From: Streptomyces sp. TP-A0356
Lineage (GTDB): Bacteria; Actinomycetota; Actinomycetes; Streptomycetales; Streptomycetaceae
Reading direction: 5' to 3'
DNA: 64,000 nucleotides
Assembly: GCF_001417775.1 (NCBI RefSeq)
Contig: NZ_BBZJ01000027.1
Location: 1-64,000, forward strand
The notes beneath the pieces are model-generated. The model was not told where the DNA came from. It did no database searches and saw only the letters and a list, made by a program, of their open reading frames with translations. Below are positions 51,689 to 59,480 of the stretch, piece after piece (within the stretch, counting starts at the first letter, position 1; each line of letters begins with the position of its first letter). Position numbers and translations under genes: made by a program.

Positions 51689-51706
51689 GTGTCAATACAC
51701 AGTGTA
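51689..51706 (-). promoter_or_regulatory. Operator and -10 box of the 297-residue protein gene
   Basis: On the minus strand TACACT (51706-51701) is directly followed by GTGTATTGACAC (51700-51689), one or two changes from the consensus. The operator starts immediately after the -10 box, as in the other members. Confidence 0.62.
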
Positions 51707-51815
51707 CTGTCGAAGACCCGCCGTACCATGGTCGGGAAGCGGCCTTCACGACCCTCGCACCGCACCGTCCACGCGCAACCGCCCCGCCCTGCGGGACGAG
51801 CCGCGAAGGGGGCTC

Positions 51816-52685
51816 ATGGACTCCAGCACCGCCCCAGCTCCCGGGACTTGGGCGCCACCGCCACGTCTGACGATCGTGGTGTACGCGAACGGCCGGGCGA
51901 GCGTCGGGGGCATCCCCGTGGTCGTACCCGAGGGCAGCGACCTGGCCGTGGTGCGCGCCGCGGCCATGCGGACCGCCGTCGACATGGCCGTGCGGCAGGG
52001 CCGGCCCGTCCATGCCCTCGCCCTCGAACCGGACGGCACGACCTGGCCGTTGGTCGTCCATCCGGACGGGCGGGTGGCGGAGGACACCGAGGAGGACACC
52101 GACCGCCCCGGGACGGTTCCCGACGACGCCGGGACGGACGTGCGGGCGGCGCCACCGGTACCGCCGGCCGCCCCACGCGACCCGCGTACCGAGACGCTGT
52201 TCCTCGCCGCGGAGGCGATGGAGCCGGTGGAGACCCCGCCGCCTCCGGAACAGTTCCGGGACCGGCTGGCGCGAATCGCCGAGGCCGGGGAGCGTGGCCG
52301 CATCGAGGCCGCGGCCACGCTCGCCGCGGACCTCGAACGCGAGGCGGCCCTGCTGTACGGGTCCACGCACCCGCACGTCCTGCAGGCCCGCGCCGTACGG
52401 GCCCACGTCGGGGTACTCGCGCGGGACTGGGCGCGAGCCGCCGATCTGTACCTCGACATCGCCACCGCCTGGCGGCGCAGGTCCGGAGAGCGCAGCGCAC
52501 AGGTCCGCAGGAGCGCCGCCAACGCCCACTACTGCTGGTGTCAGGTCACCGACCTGAGCGAGAGTGAGCGCATCGGCGAAGCCGTGGTCCGGATGTGGCT
52601 CAAACTGCCCGGCGCGGAGCAGGAGTTGAGTGCCGCCCGTCGGCGCTGCGACCAGCTCCGTCACCGGCTGAGTCTCGGCCTCTGA
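51816..52685 (+). CDS. Hypothetical protein with TPR-like C-terminus
   Basis: A 289-residue soluble protein. The N-terminal domain (about 15-95) alternates strands and helices (RLTIVVYANGRASVGGIPVVVPEGSDLAVVRAAAMRTAVDMA). A Pro-rich acidic linker follows. The C-terminal 130 residues resemble two or three tetratricopeptide helices (LEREAALLYGSTHPHVLQARAVRAHVGVLARDWARAADLYLDIATAW). The ATG has AAGGGGG upstream. It is divergent from the 297-residue protein and probably shares its regulatory region. The role is unknown; a scaffold or sensor in the same system is possible. Confidence 0.66.
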   Translation: MDSSTAPAPGTWAPPPRLTIVVYANGRASVGGIPVVVPEGSDLAVVRAAAMRTAVDMAVRQGRPVHALALEPDGTTWPLVVHPDGRVAEDTEEDTDRPGTVPDDAGTDVRAAPPVPPAAPRDPRTETLFLAAEAMEPVETPPPPEQFRDRLARIAEAGERGRIEAAATLAADLEREAALLYGSTHPHVLQARAVRAHVGVLARDWARAADLYLDIATAWRRRSGERSAQVRRSAANAHYCWCQVTDLSESERIGEAVVRMWLKLPGAEQELSAARRRCDQLRHRLSLGL

Positions 52686-52864
52686 TCACCCGCTGTCCAG
52701 GATCGGCGCCTTCCGCACGACCCGTTCCTCATTGATGCACGGAGAACATCCCACTGTGTCGGAACGGTGACGCGACGAGTCCGAATCGCTGTCATGATGT
52801 TCCTGCGACCGGAGTTGCTGGCGTAATTGCCGCCCCTCTAGGGGAGTTGTCGGGGGACTTGCTT

Positions 52865-53389
52865 GTGAAGCGGAATGTCATACACGGATACGCCCGGGGA
52901 TCCCTCACGCTGGATGTCCGGGAAGACGAGTGGTCCGCGCGCATAACCACCGCGCTCGACGAGACAGATCCGGCGCTGCTCCTGTCACTTCCGCGGGGCC
53001 TGTTCCAGGCCCATGACCGGGAGATGCGCCGGGCCGGTGCCTGTGCCGGGACGGCGCTGGACAGCGACACCGAGTATCTGTCGACGGTGTGGGGGTTCAC
53101 CCGCGCGGACGGGGACGGCGTGAGCGAGATAGCGGAGGTCCCGCTGGTCACCGTACGGGTGTCCGGTAACCGCCTGGCGGTGGACGTCGCCGACTTCCCG
53201 TGGCTGATCGGCCGGGCGCCGCTCGCCCTGCCCGAGGAATGGCGGCGCCCTGGCGACGACCGCTGGTGCCTGCTGGGAATCTGCTTCGACGTGGATCTCG
53301 ACGCATCGGACGCGGAGGAGCGGTTTCTGTCGGAACTCGCCGCCGGAGACGCGGCATTGGGTGAGGTGAATATCGTGACAAAGCTGTGA
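52865..53389 (+). CDS. Hypothetical protein
   Basis: A 174-residue soluble protein of unknown family (VKRNVIHGYARGSLTLDVREDEWSARITT..., FPWLIGRAPLALPEEWRRPGDDRWCLLGICFDVDLDASDAEERFL). The GTG at 52865 has GGGGGA eight bases upstream; a TTG at 52847 would add six residues. It lies upstream of the small basic protein and ParA-like gene on the same strand with a 110-bp gap. Base composition matches its neighbours. I cannot suggest a function. Confidence 0.62.
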   Translation: MKRNVIHGYARGSLTLDVREDEWSARITTALDETDPALLLSLPRGLFQAHDREMRRAGACAGTALDSDTEYLSTVWGFTRADGDGVSEIAEVPLVTVRVSGNRLAVDVADFPWLIGRAPLALPEEWRRPGDDRWCLLGICFDVDLDASDAEERFLSELAAGDAALGEVNIVTKL

Positions 53390-53500
53390 GGGGTCGATGA
53401 TCTGACTGTGCCGAACGTCATGGGGTAACGTCTGTACACAACGCGTGGACCTTGTGCGGGAAAGTCCGGCCGGGTCGTCGACGAAGCCACTGGAGGAGCC

Positions 53501-53968
53501 ATGAGCGCTTCGGAAATCCCTCAGCGTTCCCGTTCCCATCGGCGTCGCATGGTGACCGCGAAGGCGGCCATGACCCGCCGCCCGGACGGGGTCGACGAGG
53601 AGACCGCGCTCCCGGGCGAACTCGAGCCGCTGGAGTGGACGCCCAACCGGGGCCCGATCACCGAGGAGGAAGCCCTCGGGGTACTGCGCAGGCGCAGGCG
53701 CAACGAGCTGAGCCAGGCACCGAAGCGCGAGGGCGCCAAGCGTCCGGAGATCCCCTCGGAGCTGCCGCCCGAGAACGCCCGCAAGGTGCCGGTCGTCAAC
53801 CGCTTCCCGGCGCGCTATCTGGCCATGGCCCATGCGCGCGCCGAGGTCGAGGGGACCAATCTGACGGCCATCCTCGAAGAGATGCTGGTCAAGTACGCAA
53901 CAGGCAAGCCCACTCGGCCGGGGACCGTCAGCCGGCGACTGCTGTCCTTGTACACCGCCAAGGACTAG
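53501..53968 (+). CDS. Small basic protein, possible ParA partner (ribbon-helix-helix-like)
   Basis: A 155-residue, strongly basic protein. The N-terminal 100 residues are Arg/Lys/Pro-rich and probably disordered. The last 50 residues, NRFPARYLAMAHARAEVEGTNL followed by TAILEEMLVKYATGKP, have the beta-strand plus two-helix pattern of ribbon-helix-helix DNA-binding proteins, which in plasmids are the centromere-binding partners of ParA ATPases. A ParA-like gene starts 59 bp downstream. Shine-Dalgarno GGAGGAGCC directly precedes the ATG. The fold assignment is by eye and tentative. Confidence 0.62.
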   Translation: MSASEIPQRSRSHRRRMVTAKAAMTRRPDGVDEETALPGELEPLEWTPNRGPITEEEALGVLRRRRRNELSQAPKREGAKRPEIPSELPPENARKVPVVNRFPARYLAMAHARAEVEGTNLTAILEEMLVKYATGKPTRPGTVSRRLLSLYTAKD

Positions 53969-54027
53969 CCTGTCGCTCCGGTTGACGGCTCGCGACCGGT
54001 CGGGCGCAGAACGGTGGGAGAACTAGC

Positions 54028-55257
54028 GTGTCCGAGAACAGCGCCTTCGGCGCGTCGTCGGCCGCCGACCACGATGAGGACGAACTGCCCCCGAGCCACG
54101 CGCGCTCCCTCCCGGCGCCGGCCACGCGGCCCTCACCGGCCGCCGGGCAGACACCCGCGCAGCCATCGCAGACATGGCAACCGACGGCCCACCCTTCGGC
54201 CCCCGCGCCGACACCCTCACCGGCTCCCGCGCCCGCGCCCGCACCGGCTCCGGCTCCCGCGCCGCTTCCCGACGGCGCCTCTGCGCGCCCGGACCCGATC
54301 CCGAACCCGTACGTCAACCCGTACACGGGCCAGTACCAGCCACCCTCCCCGGCCCCCTCGGCCTCCCCCGCGCAGGCCCAACGGCCGGGACTGCTGCGGC
54401 TGGTCGGCCGCGGGGGCGCGCGCTCCGCCGGTCCCGAGCAGCAGCGGCTCGCCCGGCTGCAGACGCCCGTGCCGCGTCCGTACCGGATCAGCGTCACGAG
54501 CATCAAGGGCGGCGTGGGAAAGACGACGGCCTCGGCCATGCTGGGCCTGACCTTCGCCCACTACCGCGCCGACCGCACCGTCGTCATCGACGCCAACCCG
54601 CACGCAGGCACGCTCGCGGACCGACTGCTGGGCGAGCGGATCATGCCGACCGTGCGTGACCTGGTCGGCGCCGAGCGTCACCGCAGGGCCGTCGACGGAC
54701 AGGGGCTGGTCGATCCGCTGCACATCCACCAGTACCTCGGCCAGGCCGACCGGCTGATGGTGGCGGCGAGCGAACAGAGCCCGGACATCAGTGAGTTGTT
54801 CGACGAGGAGCAGTACCGCACGGCACAGGACGTCCTCACCCGGGCCTTCGACATCGTCATCACCGACAGCGGCACCGGTATGAAGCACTCCGCCATGCGG
54901 GGCACACTGGCCGCCACCGACCGGCTGATCGTGGTCGCCGCGCCGCGCTACGACGCCGCGCGGCGCGCCGCCAAGACGCTCGACGAGGTGTACGCACAGG
55001 GCTATCCGGACCTGGTGCGCAACGCGGTGGTGCTGATCACCATGGACGCCCCGAAGGCCGTCGGCATCAACATGAACACGCTGGTCGAGTACTTCGAGCA
55101 GTTGTGCACCCACGTGGTGCGGATCCCGTACGACCAGCACCTGTACGCGGGCGGCACCATCCGGTACGACCAGGTCTCCCCCGCCACCCGGGGCGCGTAC
55201 ATGGACCTCGCGGCGCTGCTGGCGGACGGGTTCTCGAACGTGCTCCCGGGCCGGTGA
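54028..55257 (+). CDS. ParA/MinD-like ATPase
   Basis: A 409-residue P-loop ATPase. The first 145 residues are a Pro/Ala-rich disordered tail (repeated PAPAP). ISVTSIKGGVGKTTASAMLGLTFA (about 153-176) is the deviant Walker A motif of ParA/MinD. VVIDANPHAGTLADRLLGE is the Walker A' region, and DIVITDSGTGMKHSAMRGTLAATDRLIVVAAPRYDAARRA the Walker B block. Such proteins position cargo, such as DNA, secretion machines or polar complexes, at membranes or nucleoids. A GTG start with GGTGGGAGAA upstream. Its place within the T4SS-like locus suggests polar positioning of that machine. Confidence 0.88.
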   Translation: MSENSAFGASSAADHDEDELPPSHARSLPAPATRPSPAAGQTPAQPSQTWQPTAHPSAPAPTPSPAPAPAPAPAPAPAPLPDGASARPDPIPNPYVNPYTGQYQPPSPAPSASPAQAQRPGLLRLVGRGGARSAGPEQQRLARLQTPVPRPYRISVTSIKGGVGKTTASAMLGLTFAHYRADRTVVIDANPHAGTLADRLLGERIMPTVRDLVGAERHRRAVDGQGLVDPLHIHQYLGQADRLMVAASEQSPDISELFDEEQYRTAQDVLTRAFDIVITDSGTGMKHSAMRGTLAATDRLIVVAAPRYDAARRAAKTLDEVYAQGYPDLVRNAVVLITMDAPKAVGINMNTLVEYFEQLCTHVVRIPYDQHLYAGGTIRYDQVSPATRGAYMDLAALLADGFSNVLPGR

Positions 55258-55266
55258 CCCGGCCTC

Positions 55267-55866
55267 TCAGGTCCCCTGACGCCCGTCCACGAGCCACTTC
55301 CCGCCGCTCCTGGTGAGCTTGAGGATCATGCCGGTCTGCGTCGACTCGCCGCCGTTGCTCCAGCTGGTCCGCTCCGCGTACGAGACCTGCACCCAGACTT
55401 CGGTGCCGGAGCGCGGCGCCTCGTCCGGGATCACCGTGTGGAGGTTGTCGGCGCTGACCTCGACACGGCTCTTCTTGGCGGCCTCGCACGACACGTCGCA
55501 CCGGTCGCTGCTGGAGTCCCGGAGCTTCTTGACGTAGGCGGCGGTGGCGTAGGGCTTGATCCGGTCGAGATAGGCGCGCGGGGCCGGGTCCCGCCAGCCG
55601 TGCCGGACGTACGCCTGCACGTAGGCGGCGGCCACCGACTCGGGGTCGGTGTAGTCGACCCGACCTTCGCGTGAACCGGCAGAGGCGTCTCCGGCCGGAG
55701 TCGCGGTGACCCTGCCGGGCCCCGGGGCCGCGCTCATCGCCGGGGCGGAGGGGGAGGGTGCGGCCGGGTGCTTCCCGGCGTCCTTGGTGCAGCCGCCGAC
55801 GAGGCCCGCGGCGGCCACCACCGCAAGGCACAGGGCCGCCGTACGGCGCGCGAGCACGGTCCTCAC
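55267..55866 (-). CDS. NTF2-like lipoprotein
   Basis: A 199-residue lipoprotein. The signal ends in AAGLVGGCTK, a good lipobox. After a Pro/Ala-rich linker the C-terminal 130 residues contain DPESVAAAYVQAYVRHGWRDPAPRAYLDRI, several Cys, and a closing TGMILKLTRSGGKWLVDG, the NTF2-like strand pattern seen in TcpC/VirB8 domains and in the 189-residue protein at 48980. The GTG overlaps the stop of the NlpC/P60 gene by GTGA, so the two are co-translated. It probably sits in the envelope with that hydrolase. Confidence 0.75.
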   Translation of the reverse strand: MRTVLARRTAALCLAVVAAAGLVGGCTKDAGKHPAAPSPSAPAMSAAPGPGRVTATPAGDASAGSREGRVDYTDPESVAAAYVQAYVRHGWRDPAPRAYLDRIKPYATAAYVKKLRDSSSDRCDVSCEAAKKSRVEVSADNLHTVIPDEAPRSGTEVWVQVSYAERTSWSNGGESTQTGMILKLTRSGGKWLVDGRQGT

Positions 55867-57017
55867 AGCGTCCCCCCGGCGGTGCCACGGTCGGCGACGG
55901 CTGCGGCCTTGGCGGAACCCCCGCTGTCCTTGAGCAGCCGCGAGCCGCCGATCCACTGTTTCATCCAGTAGCTGTTCTTGCTGACGTTCTGCACGATCTC
56001 GACCTTCGCCCCCGTGTGCGGCGCGTGGATCATCTGGTCGTTGCCGAGATACATGCTCACGTGGTGGATACCGGACTCCGTGCCGTCGCTGCTCCAGAAC
56101 ATCAGGTCTCCCGGTTTGAGGTCCGAATAGTCGCGCACCCGGCTGCCCGAATTCCACTGGTCGCCCGTCCAGTGGCCGAGGCTGATGCCGACCTTGGCGT
56201 AGGCGTAGAGCGTCAGCCCCGAGCAGTCGAAGCCCTTGGAGACGCCGCCCGGGCAGTCCGAGGTGTAGGTCGGCCCGTTGGCGTCGCCGCCGCCCCAGCA
56301 GTAGTCCACGCCCAGCTGGTCCTTGGCCGCCTGGATCACCTTGCCGACGTCCCCGCTCAGGCCGACGTCCTGGCACTTGATGTCCTTGGCCCGGCCGACG
56401 ATCTGGCCCGCGACACCCTCCCACTTGGTGTACGCGTCGGGAAAGGCGGAGACCTGGACGGCCTGGGCGGCGGCGCCCTTCTCCATCTGCTGCCAGCCCG
56501 AAACGCCGAGCAGTCCCCGGGGATTGGGCGGGCTGGGGTGGGTGGGACCGCCGTAGAACGCCATGGCCGAGTAGTTGGGGTCCATGATCTGGGCGTGCGT
56601 GCCCCAGCCGGCGGACGGACGCTGCTGGAACAGGCCGATGCTGTCCCGGTCGCCATAGTCGATGTTGCGCAGCTGGCTCTCCTGAAGGGACGTCATGATG
56701 GCGATGACGAGCCCGTCGTCGGGAACCTTCTCCTTCTCCCCGACGTGAACTATGACGGCGGCGTTGCCCATCTGCTCGTCGGTGACCCGGTACGGCCCGA
56801 CACCGGGAACGTCGGCATGCAGGGTCTGGCCGCCCGGGTCGCACACGGTGCCGCCCGGCACCCCGCCCCCACCGCTGTCGCCGCCTCCGCCCACGGCGGC
56901 GCCCAGCATGCCCGCCAGCCCCACGACCGAGCCCGTTCCCGCGACGAAGAACAGACCGCCCCCGCTGAACAAGAACGCGCAGACAAGGAGGATGCCTATG
57001 ACCGTCTTCTTGTCCAC
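55863..57017 (-). CDS. VirB1-like lysozyme + NlpC/P60 peptidoglycan hydrolase
   Basis: A 384-residue protein. A membrane helix/signal (VIGILLVCAFLFSGGGLFFVAG) and a Gly-rich linker precede two catalytic domains. Residues about 85-205 are lysozyme/transglycosylase-like (TSLQESQLRNIDYGDRDSIGLFQQRPSAGWG, catalytic Glu about 113). Residues about 225-350 are NlpC/P60 (FDCSGLTLYAYAKVG, Cys265; HHVSMYLGN, His319; HAPHTG). The combination equals TcpG/Orf14 of Gram-positive conjugation systems, which opens the wall for the secretion channel. GTG start at 57017; an ATG at 57000 is possible. The operator pair at 57062-57094 lies directly upstream. Confidence 0.9.
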   Translation of the reverse strand: MDKKTVIGILLVCAFLFSGGGLFFVAGTGSVVGLAGMLGAAVGGGGDSGGGGVPGGTVCDPGGQTLHADVPGVGPYRVTDEQMGNAAVIVHVGEKEKVPDDGLVIAIMTSLQESQLRNIDYGDRDSIGLFQQRPSAGWGTHAQIMDPNYSAMAFYGGPTHPSPPNPRGLLGVSGWQQMEKGAAAQAVQVSAFPDAYTKWEGVAGQIVGRAKDIKCQDVGLSGDVGKVIQAAKDQLGVDYCWGGGDANGPTYTSDCPGGVSKGFDCSGLTLYAYAKVGISLGHWTGDQWNSGSRVRDYSDLKPGDLMFWSSDGTESGIHHVSMYLGNDQMIHAPHTGAKVEIVQNVSKNSYWMKQWIGGSRLLKDSGGSAKAAAVADRGTAGGTL

Positions 57018-57061
57018 AGCTTGACGTGCCCCCCCGTCCGCGCTACTCAGTGCGCGCTCTT

Positions 57062-57094
57062 GTGTATATACCTTACGAGCTAGTGTCTATACTT
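57062..57094. promoter_or_regulatory. Divergent operator pair NlpC / 227-residue protein
   Basis: GTGTATATACCT (57062-57073) and GTGTCTATACTT (57083-57094) lie between the divergent genes. On the minus strand a TAAGGT -10-like box (57075-57070) overlaps the first site. Each site matches the shared palindrome with two mismatches. Confidence 0.68.
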
Positions 57095-57150
57095 CCAATC
57101 ACCTTGAGAACCTTGGGCATTGACGGCATCCACTGGGAAGGGACCGACCC

Positions 57151-57834
57151 GTGACCGAACAGCCGCCACTCCCCACCTCCTCCGCCCATGCGCTCGCCGT
57201 CGTGATGCGCGACTACCTCTCCTACGGCGAGAGCGGCATGGCGGACCTGAAGGAGGCGGTGCACTCCCGGAGCCGCAAGCCCGTCATCGGGGCGTTCTGC
57301 CAGGAGTTGCGGCAGATCCTGGCCGGTGAGGCGCCCGTGCCCACCGGCGTGATCAACCGGGAGTTCCAGCGGCGCGCCGACGAGGACGCCGCACTCGGCG
57401 AGGGTGACGGCGGCGACGCCGTGCACTACGACGACCAACAGGCGTACGAGGCCCTCGCCGACCTGTGGGAGTACCTCGACCTGACCGCCGAGGGCGAGCC
57501 GCACGACACCCGCGCCGCTCTCAAGTCGGCCGCGCGCAAGGGCCGTTCACAGCTCCTGTGGATAGACGGTGACCCGGTTCACGCGCTGCGGACCTGGATG
57601 TCCTGGCGTTCACTGGCGCTCTTCGTCGTCGGTGTCGTCCTCTGCACCGTCAGCTGGGCGGTGCGTGAACGCATCGACGTCACCTTCCTGCGCGGCCTCC
57701 TCCTGCTGCTGTCCCTCGCCGGCTTCGTGATGGCGGGAATCGGGGGCGGGGCCCTGTGGCTGCGCCGCGTCCGCTACGTCAATCCGGACGCGTTCCTGCC
57801 GACGGAGGACAGGCCGAAGGACACCCGTCGCTGA
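57151..57834 (+). CDS. Hypothetical membrane protein of the T4SS-like regulon
   Basis: A 227-residue protein. The first 140 residues are cytoplasmic and acidic (SSAHALAVVMRDYLSYGESGMADLKEAVHSRSRKPVIGAFCQELRQILAGE...). Two membrane helices follow (LALFVVGVVLCTVSWAV and GLLLLLSLAGFVMAGIGGGALWL), then a short basic tail. GTG start with GGGAAGGGA upstream. It is divergent from the NlpC/P60 gene and shares the operator pair, so it is almost certainly part of the same system. Family not recognised. Confidence 0.7.
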   Translation: MTEQPPLPTSSAHALAVVMRDYLSYGESGMADLKEAVHSRSRKPVIGAFCQELRQILAGEAPVPTGVINREFQRRADEDAALGEGDGGDAVHYDDQQAYEALADLWEYLDLTAEGEPHDTRAALKSAARKGRSQLLWIDGDPVHALRTWMSWRSLALFVVGVVLCTVSWAVRERIDVTFLRGLLLLLSLAGFVMAGIGGGALWLRRVRYVNPDAFLPTEDRPKDTRR

Positions 57835-58885
57835 GCGGGGCCGCAGCGTGATCGGAAATGGCGTCACCCGCACGGCCTCCGCCGACCTGGTGCGGCCATC
57901 GCCGCCATCATGACCGTGCCCAGCAGCGAGCCGGCGCTCAGCGGGTCCGGTCGAGACACCATGGACAGCTCCAGCAGCGCCGCTCCGGACACGAACCGGT
58001 ACCAGGCAGCCAGGCACTGGATCACGGTGAGGGCCACGGCGGGCAGCGCCGATCCCGCCAGGATCTCCGGCGGGCCACCCTCGGGGGCACGACGATCACT
58101 GCTCCAGGGCCCCTTGCCGTCGAAGCGCGAGCCTGCCGAAGGGGCCCGGTGCCCATGCCGCCCCACTCTCGGGGCCGGAGGCTGTCGCACGGCGCTGCAC
58201 CACAAGCCCGACGTTGCGCTGCTCGACTTCCAGATACCCCCCTATGGGAGGCCATCCAAACCGGAGCCGAGCCTTATGCCTGGCTCAACGGCATCGTCTG
58301 CGTGGGCTTTGGCTACCTCGTCGCGGGAGGGATCGCCTACAAGGTCTCCGATGTCCTGTGAGTCCGTCCCGAAGGTTCTCGAACCACACGGGCAGACTGC
58401 CCGCTCACTCCGGGACGCCCGGCGTCCCGCCTCGGGGCGCTCGTCGCCGCCCTGATGCTGACGTGACCGGTCGGCCCAGACGGAGGACAGGTACTCCAGT
58501 CCAACGGTCACGGCGGCCAGCGCGTCGGGGGCCGACCCGCCGACGCACACCAAAGCGGCACCGGCCGTGAGGACGGCCAGGAATGCAATGGCGGGGCCTT
58601 CGCTTGGGGGCGTCAGGCCAGGCGGAGTCAGTCGTCGGCCTTGTCGCGGTACTCCTGCGTCATGTCCCAGACGGGCTTGAGGAATTCGTCGGTGCAGGAC
58701 ATAGGGCGCAGCCGACGAAACGGTTGCGTTCCGACGTCGAATCGACCTACCCTCACGTCACGACGATACGGTACCGTCCCGACGTAACCGAAGAGAAAGG
58801 TAAGGAGTCCGGCGTCGGACCCGGTGTCCGGGCCCGACGGGAGGCCGGACGTGCGCGCCCCCTTCCTCGGCCGAAAGCAGCGGAT
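57835..58885. other. Decayed region without an intact gene
   Basis: About 1050 bp between the T4SS-like locus and the tagG relic. Short stretches have protein-like character but no complete gene. On the plus strand, before the stop at 58361, LWEAIQTGAEPYAWLN leads into a hydrophobic run, VCVGFGYLVAGGIAYKV. On the minus strand around 57890-58070 there is another hydrophobic segment (ALTVIQCLAAWYRFVSGAALLEL), and at 58628-58702 a hydrophilic end, MSCTDEFLKPVWDMTQEYRD. I read these as remnants of membrane or envelope genes broken by rearrangement. Confidence 0.5.
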
Positions 58886-59480
58886 GTGAGTCAAGTTCTC
58901 GATGCACCGCCCCCGACGTCGGCCCCGGCTGACGAAGACCTCGCAGCGCTGGCCGTCGGTCACGGCCTGTCGGTGAGCGGCGCCCGGCCCTGCCTGACGG
59001 AGTATGTGCGTCAGCTGTGGGCGCGGCGTCACTTCATCAGTGCCTTCGCCACCGCCAAGCTGACCGCCAAGTACAGCGAGGCCAAGCTCGGCCAGATCTG
59101 GCAGGTGGCGAACCCGCTGCTGAACGCCGCGGTTTACTACTTCATCTTCGGCATGCTGGTGGGCACCGCGCACGGTGTGCCGGACTTCCTGCCGTTCCTC
59201 GTGACGGGCGTGTTCGTCTGGACGTTCACCCAGAGCTCGATCAGGCGTCATGTGGAGCATCGACAAGACGCTCAAGCACAAGCCGTACCTGCTCAAAGTC
59301 ACCCTTGAGTCCAACCCGGCCGCGGTCTACATCGACCTGATGCGCTACGCGCTGATCGACAGCTTCAAGGCCCGCCGGCTCCCCCACCACGTGTGGGCGT
59401 ACGCGGTCGGCTGGGCACTGCCCTTCGGCGTCGGCGGGTTCATCTACTTCTGGAAGGCAGAGGAGAAGTACGGCCGTGGC
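58886..59480 (+). pseudogene. tagG: tagG-type ABC permease, internal deletion and frameshift
   Basis: A wall-teichoic-acid/polysaccharide ABC exporter permease broken in two. Residues from the GTG at 58886 to 59242 read AALAVGHGLSVSGARPCLTEYV, then FATAKLTAKYSEAKLGQIWQVANPLL, then VTGVFVWTFTQSS, the normal N-terminal half. At 59241 the coding moves to another frame with GVMWSIDKTLKHKPYLLK and LESNPAAVYIDLMRYALID, ending FIYFWKAEEKYGRG, the normal C-terminus. From memory of the family about 100 central residues, including several membrane helices, are missing, and the joint changes frame, so no functional permease is possible. TagG pairs with the ATPase TagH, which is absent here. Confidence 0.85.

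Noticed and set aside
39377..57094. The T4SS-like locus as an integrative conjugative element
   Set aside because: No relaxase, FtsK/TraB-type translocase, integrase, replication gene or flanking repeats; codon use is like the core genome.
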